This document shows positions 6,034-8,232 of a stretch of DNA of 8,232 nt, piece after piece; positions within the stretch are counted from its first letter, which is position 1; the number at the start of each line of letters is the position of its first letter. The DNA lies in assembly GCA_900757255.1 (NCBI GenBank), contig CAAENE010000274.1:1-8232 (forward strand), read 5' to 3'. The notes beneath the pieces are model-generated. The model made no database searches. It was not told the DNA's origin and saw nothing but the letters and a program-made list of their open reading frames with translations. A program made the position numbers and the translations under genes. Origin of the DNA: Clostridia bacterium. Lineage in GTDB: Bacteria; Bacillota; Clostridia; HGM11514.

Positions 6034-8232
6034 TTAATTTTTTTGATAAATGCGTACCCAGTCAAACTGGAGCTCGGCGCCTTCTATGAATTCGTCGTTC
6101 TTTGGACCGTCATATTGGGTAATGGCGGCAGTCAGCCAAACGGGAATAGACACATCATTGCCGATAAAGGGGCCGCGCAGAATTTCCTGTCCGTCACAAT
6201 AGAAAATAATGATTTCTTCATCCCAATACCAAGCGTAGTTATGGAAGTTTTCACTCAGGTCATAGGGAACATAATAATGCGCTGTGAGAGTATCGTCCAG
6301 TATGCCGTCTTCTTTAAAATAATGCTGGGCAATATAATTGGGATATACACCTTCGTTGGTATCGATTTCCAGGACTTCGCCGGCGTCGTTCTTATCGCGT
6401 GCCCAGAAGGAGGAATGGGTGCCGTAAGCCTTGGGGTATTTCATGCGGGCTTCAAAGTAGCCCCATTTCTGATGATATGTGCTGGTCAATCCGCCGACGG
6501 AATAATCCCAGCCCACGCGTTTTTCTTTAAAATGGTACAGGGTCAGCAAACCGTTTTCTACCTTGGAGTTGTCCGGCCAGCGGCTGGAACGGATGTGTCC
6601 CGGTACTCCTCCGTCGTTGTTGGACCATTTGGTCCAGTCTACAGTATCCCCGTCAAATTCATCATAAAATGTCTTTGTCCATTCCGCATTTTCGAAATCA
6701 CCGGTGTTTGGAGGACCAGCCCACAAAATATTGCCGCAGAAATCGTTTAAAAGGACTGCTGCGTCCTCCCGTGAAACGATATCCGGTATTGCTTTTTGGT
6801 AGGTGTTTTCCTTTTTCATGGCAGTGCAGATGGAATCAAGGATTTGTTTTGCGGCCTGCCCGGTAAGAGGGGTTTGATCTGCCATACCGTTTGCAAATTC
6901 GTTTTGTCCCCGTTTGGTCATGCAGCTGATTGCCTCGATAAAATCCTGCTGGGTGATCTGCTCATCCGGTGAGAAGGTGTTTTCGCCGGTCTTTTCCATA
7001 AAGCCGCGGACTACCATTTCCCGAATAAGAGAAGCGTTTTCGCCTTTTACGTCCAGCAAAGCGGGCTGGGTAAAGGAGGGGTGTGTGCTGACTAATACGG
7101 AATATACCATTGAGCCGTTTCCATATGTTTTTTCAAAAACAGCACTGTTGACGCGGTTCATTTTACCCTTGGCGCAATTCAAGCGCAGATATTCATCGCC
7201 GCTGCCGGTAAAGTTATATGTTCCCACCGTATGGTATTCCTGATACCATTCATCTGTTTGAAGCTGGGGCGGATTCACTTGAACAGTTGTGTTATTTTCT
7301 GTTCCGCCGGAAATAACTGAATAATGATGGCTCAGGGGTTCTCCGGCTCTGTATGGAATATAGGTATAAATTGTGTAACTGCCATTTTCAAGCAAAGCGG
7401 GATTGAAAATAGCGGTGCTTCCGCCGTTTTTGTCGGTTGTCCAGTGCCCGGGACCATAAATGCTGCTGGAAGGCAGCCCGGAGGAAGACCATCCCTCACC
7501 TGTTTCGGAATAACCTACGGGAAGCGTTGTATGGAGGCTGTCCTCCTGCACGAAAATATTCTGCCCGCTGACAACGCTGCCTTCATAGGCCTTTGGCAGA
7601 ACCTCAATATATTCGACAATCGATCCGGTGTATCGGGTTTTGCCAAACCGCACGCAGTCCGCAATGGTATACCGGGTCGGGTCTGTTGAGCTGCGTATCA
7701 GCTTAACCTTGATATCGCCGCCCTCCGGTACTTCAAAAAATCCAAGGCTTTTCCAGCCGGTAACGCATGAGCTGGTATCGATTGTGACGGTTTGTTTTTT
7801 GCCGTTTGCATAAACTTCATATTTTGCCTGCGTGTCGCTCTTATCAGTGTCGGCGAACAGGAAGGCTTCTACATGATAGCGGCCCTGTGCCAGCTTGCCT
7901 GAAGCATAACCGGCCGTACTGCCTTTTTCATAGGTGATCAGCGGCTGGCTTTTTAAGGCCGCTCCGTATTTTGGAGTGGTTTTTGCCAGTGAATCGTTTT
8001 CCGGCTGTACAGGTGCCAGCATGTCGCTGGTAACCGTTAACGGAGACCATGTCCCGCTCTTTGAAAAACCGTCTGGCAGACTGATTTGTCCGCTTTCCTC
8101 TTCCGTCGGCTGGTAAATCTCGAAACGCATCATACCGGTCTTGGTATATATGTTCTGATTTGGATTTGTGCGGACAAGCTTCACATACTCCCGTCCGTCC
8201 CCCGAAAATTCATAAACGCCCAAATCTACCCA
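6034..8232 (-). CDS. Modular GH16 protein with SLH-like region, 5' partial
   Basis: The frame is open from the right window edge (first visible codon TGG at 8232-8230) to TAA at 6034-6036, giving 732 visible residues; the start lies outside. Visible modules: the end of a golvesin-like domain (1-42), two further golvesin-like domains (about 51-199 and 235-370), a divergent S-layer homology region (about 396-500) and a C-terminal GH16 domain (about 515-732). The SLH region shows VVRGFMEKTG then FSPDEQITQQDF, and later a degenerate SREDAAVLL repeat; such regions usually bind secondary wall polymer. The GH16 domain has FYDEFDGD, SVGGLTS, WGYFEARMKYP and SSFWA strands, and the ExDxxE motif EIDTNE: E622, D624, E627 (codons 6352-6369). 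The glycan cut is unknown. It is the first visible gene of the minus-strand group, 32 bases ahead of the lipoprotein. The SLH region lying between binding and catalytic modules, rather than at a terminus, is unusual. The catalytic call is firm, the SLH call moderate. Confidence 0.9.
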   Translation of the reverse strand, partial: WVDLGVYEFSGDGREYVKLVRTNPNQNIYTKTGMMRFEIYQPTEEESGQISLPDGFSKSGTWSPLTVTSDMLAPVQPENDSLAKTTPKYGAALKSQPLITYEKGSTAGYASGKLAQGRYHVEAFLFADTDKSDTQAKYEVYANGKKQTVTIDTSSCVTGWKSLGFFEVPEGGDIKVKLIRSSTDPTRYTIADCVRFGKTRYTGSIVEYIEVLPKAYEGSVVSGQNIFVQEDSLHTTLPVGYSETGEGWSSSGLPSSSIYGPGHWTTDKNGGSTAIFNPALLENGSYTIYTYIPYRAGEPLSHHYSVISGGTENNTTVQVNPPQLQTDEWYQEYHTVGTYNFTGSGDEYLRLNCAKGKMNRVNSAVFEKTYGNGSMVYSVLVSTHPSFTQPALLDVKGENASLIREMVVRGFMEKTGENTFSPDEQITQQDFIEAISCMTKRGQNEFANGMADQTPLTGQAAKQILDSICTAMKKENTYQKAIPDIVSREDAAVLLNDFCGNILWAGPPNTGDFENAEWTKTFYDEFDGDTVDWTKWSNNDGGVPGHIRSSRWPDNSKVENGLLTLYHFKEKRVGWDYSVGGLTSTYHQKWGYFEARMKYPKAYGTHSSFWARDKNDAGEVLEIDTNEGVYPNYIAQHYFKEDGILDDTLTAHYYVPYDLSENFHNYAWYWDEEIIIFYCDGQEILRGPFIGNDVSIPVWLTAAITQYDGPKNDEFIEGAELQFDWVRIYQKN

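Noticed and set aside
6043..6750. A 235-residue plus-strand open frame
   Set aside because: It lies wholly antisense to the GH16 catalytic domain, has no recognisable domain, and its residues read as the complement of the conserved GH16 codons.
8221..8223. TTG at 8223 as the start of the minus-strand GH16 gene
   Set aside because: The codons before it (W-V-D) continue the conserved G-W-x-x-L-G strand of a golvesin-like module, so the gene runs past the right edge.
1..8232. CRISPR array, tRNA, insertion sequence or phage attachment site
   Set aside because: No short regularly spaced repeats, cloverleaf, transposase or terminal inverted repeats with target duplication were seen; the only repeats are protein-domain repeats and the two hairpins.

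Overview
The window looks like a chromosomal stretch from a Gram-positive, probably anaerobic Bacillota bacterium (Clostridia-like). The grounds are strong AGGAGG-type ribosome binding sites, a lipobox lipoprotein, a divergent S-layer-homology (SLH) region in a large secreted-type enzyme, moderate base composition and compact spacing. The family or genus cannot be fixed from the sequence alone. No rRNA, tRNA, CRISPR array, transposase or phage gene was seen.

Layout. (1) Positions 2-3199, plus strand: the 3' part of a very large modular glycoside hydrolase family 16 (GH16) protein. It has three golvesin/carbohydrate-binding-like beta-sandwich repeats, an Ig-like module, the GH16 catalytic domain, two more Ig-like modules and a C-terminal golvesin-like module. 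Its start lies outside the window. (2) Positions 3228-3262: a bidirectional intrinsic terminator between convergent genes. (3) Positions 3307-4917, minus: a polytopic membrane protein resembling GT-C glycosyltransferases. (4) About 4934-4970: a strong hairpin between two same-strand genes. (5) Positions 5021-6001, minus: a lipoprotein of the inosine-uridine nucleoside hydrolase (IUNH) fold with several altered active-site positions. (6) Positions 6034-8232, minus: the 3' part of a second modular GH16 protein, with golvesin-like modules, divergent SLH repeats and a C-terminal GH16 domain. Its start is also outside the window.

The minus-strand genes are in the order GH16 -> IUNH-like lipoprotein -> membrane GT-C-like protein, with spacers of 32 and 103 bases. 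The first two are very likely co-transcribed; the third may be partly insulated by the hairpin.

The two GH16 enzymes converge on each other, share the same accessory domain family and share an unusual catalytic signature (E-I-D-x-N-E-G). This points to one surface glycan-processing locus. The enzymes would cut a beta-linked polysaccharide (a laminarin/mixed-linkage glucan or galactan type is possible, the substrate is unknown). The lipoprotein would act at the membrane face on a ribosyl-type or other small ligand. The membrane protein may decorate or build a cell-surface glycan. The locus-level role is inference; the domain content is read directly from the sequence.
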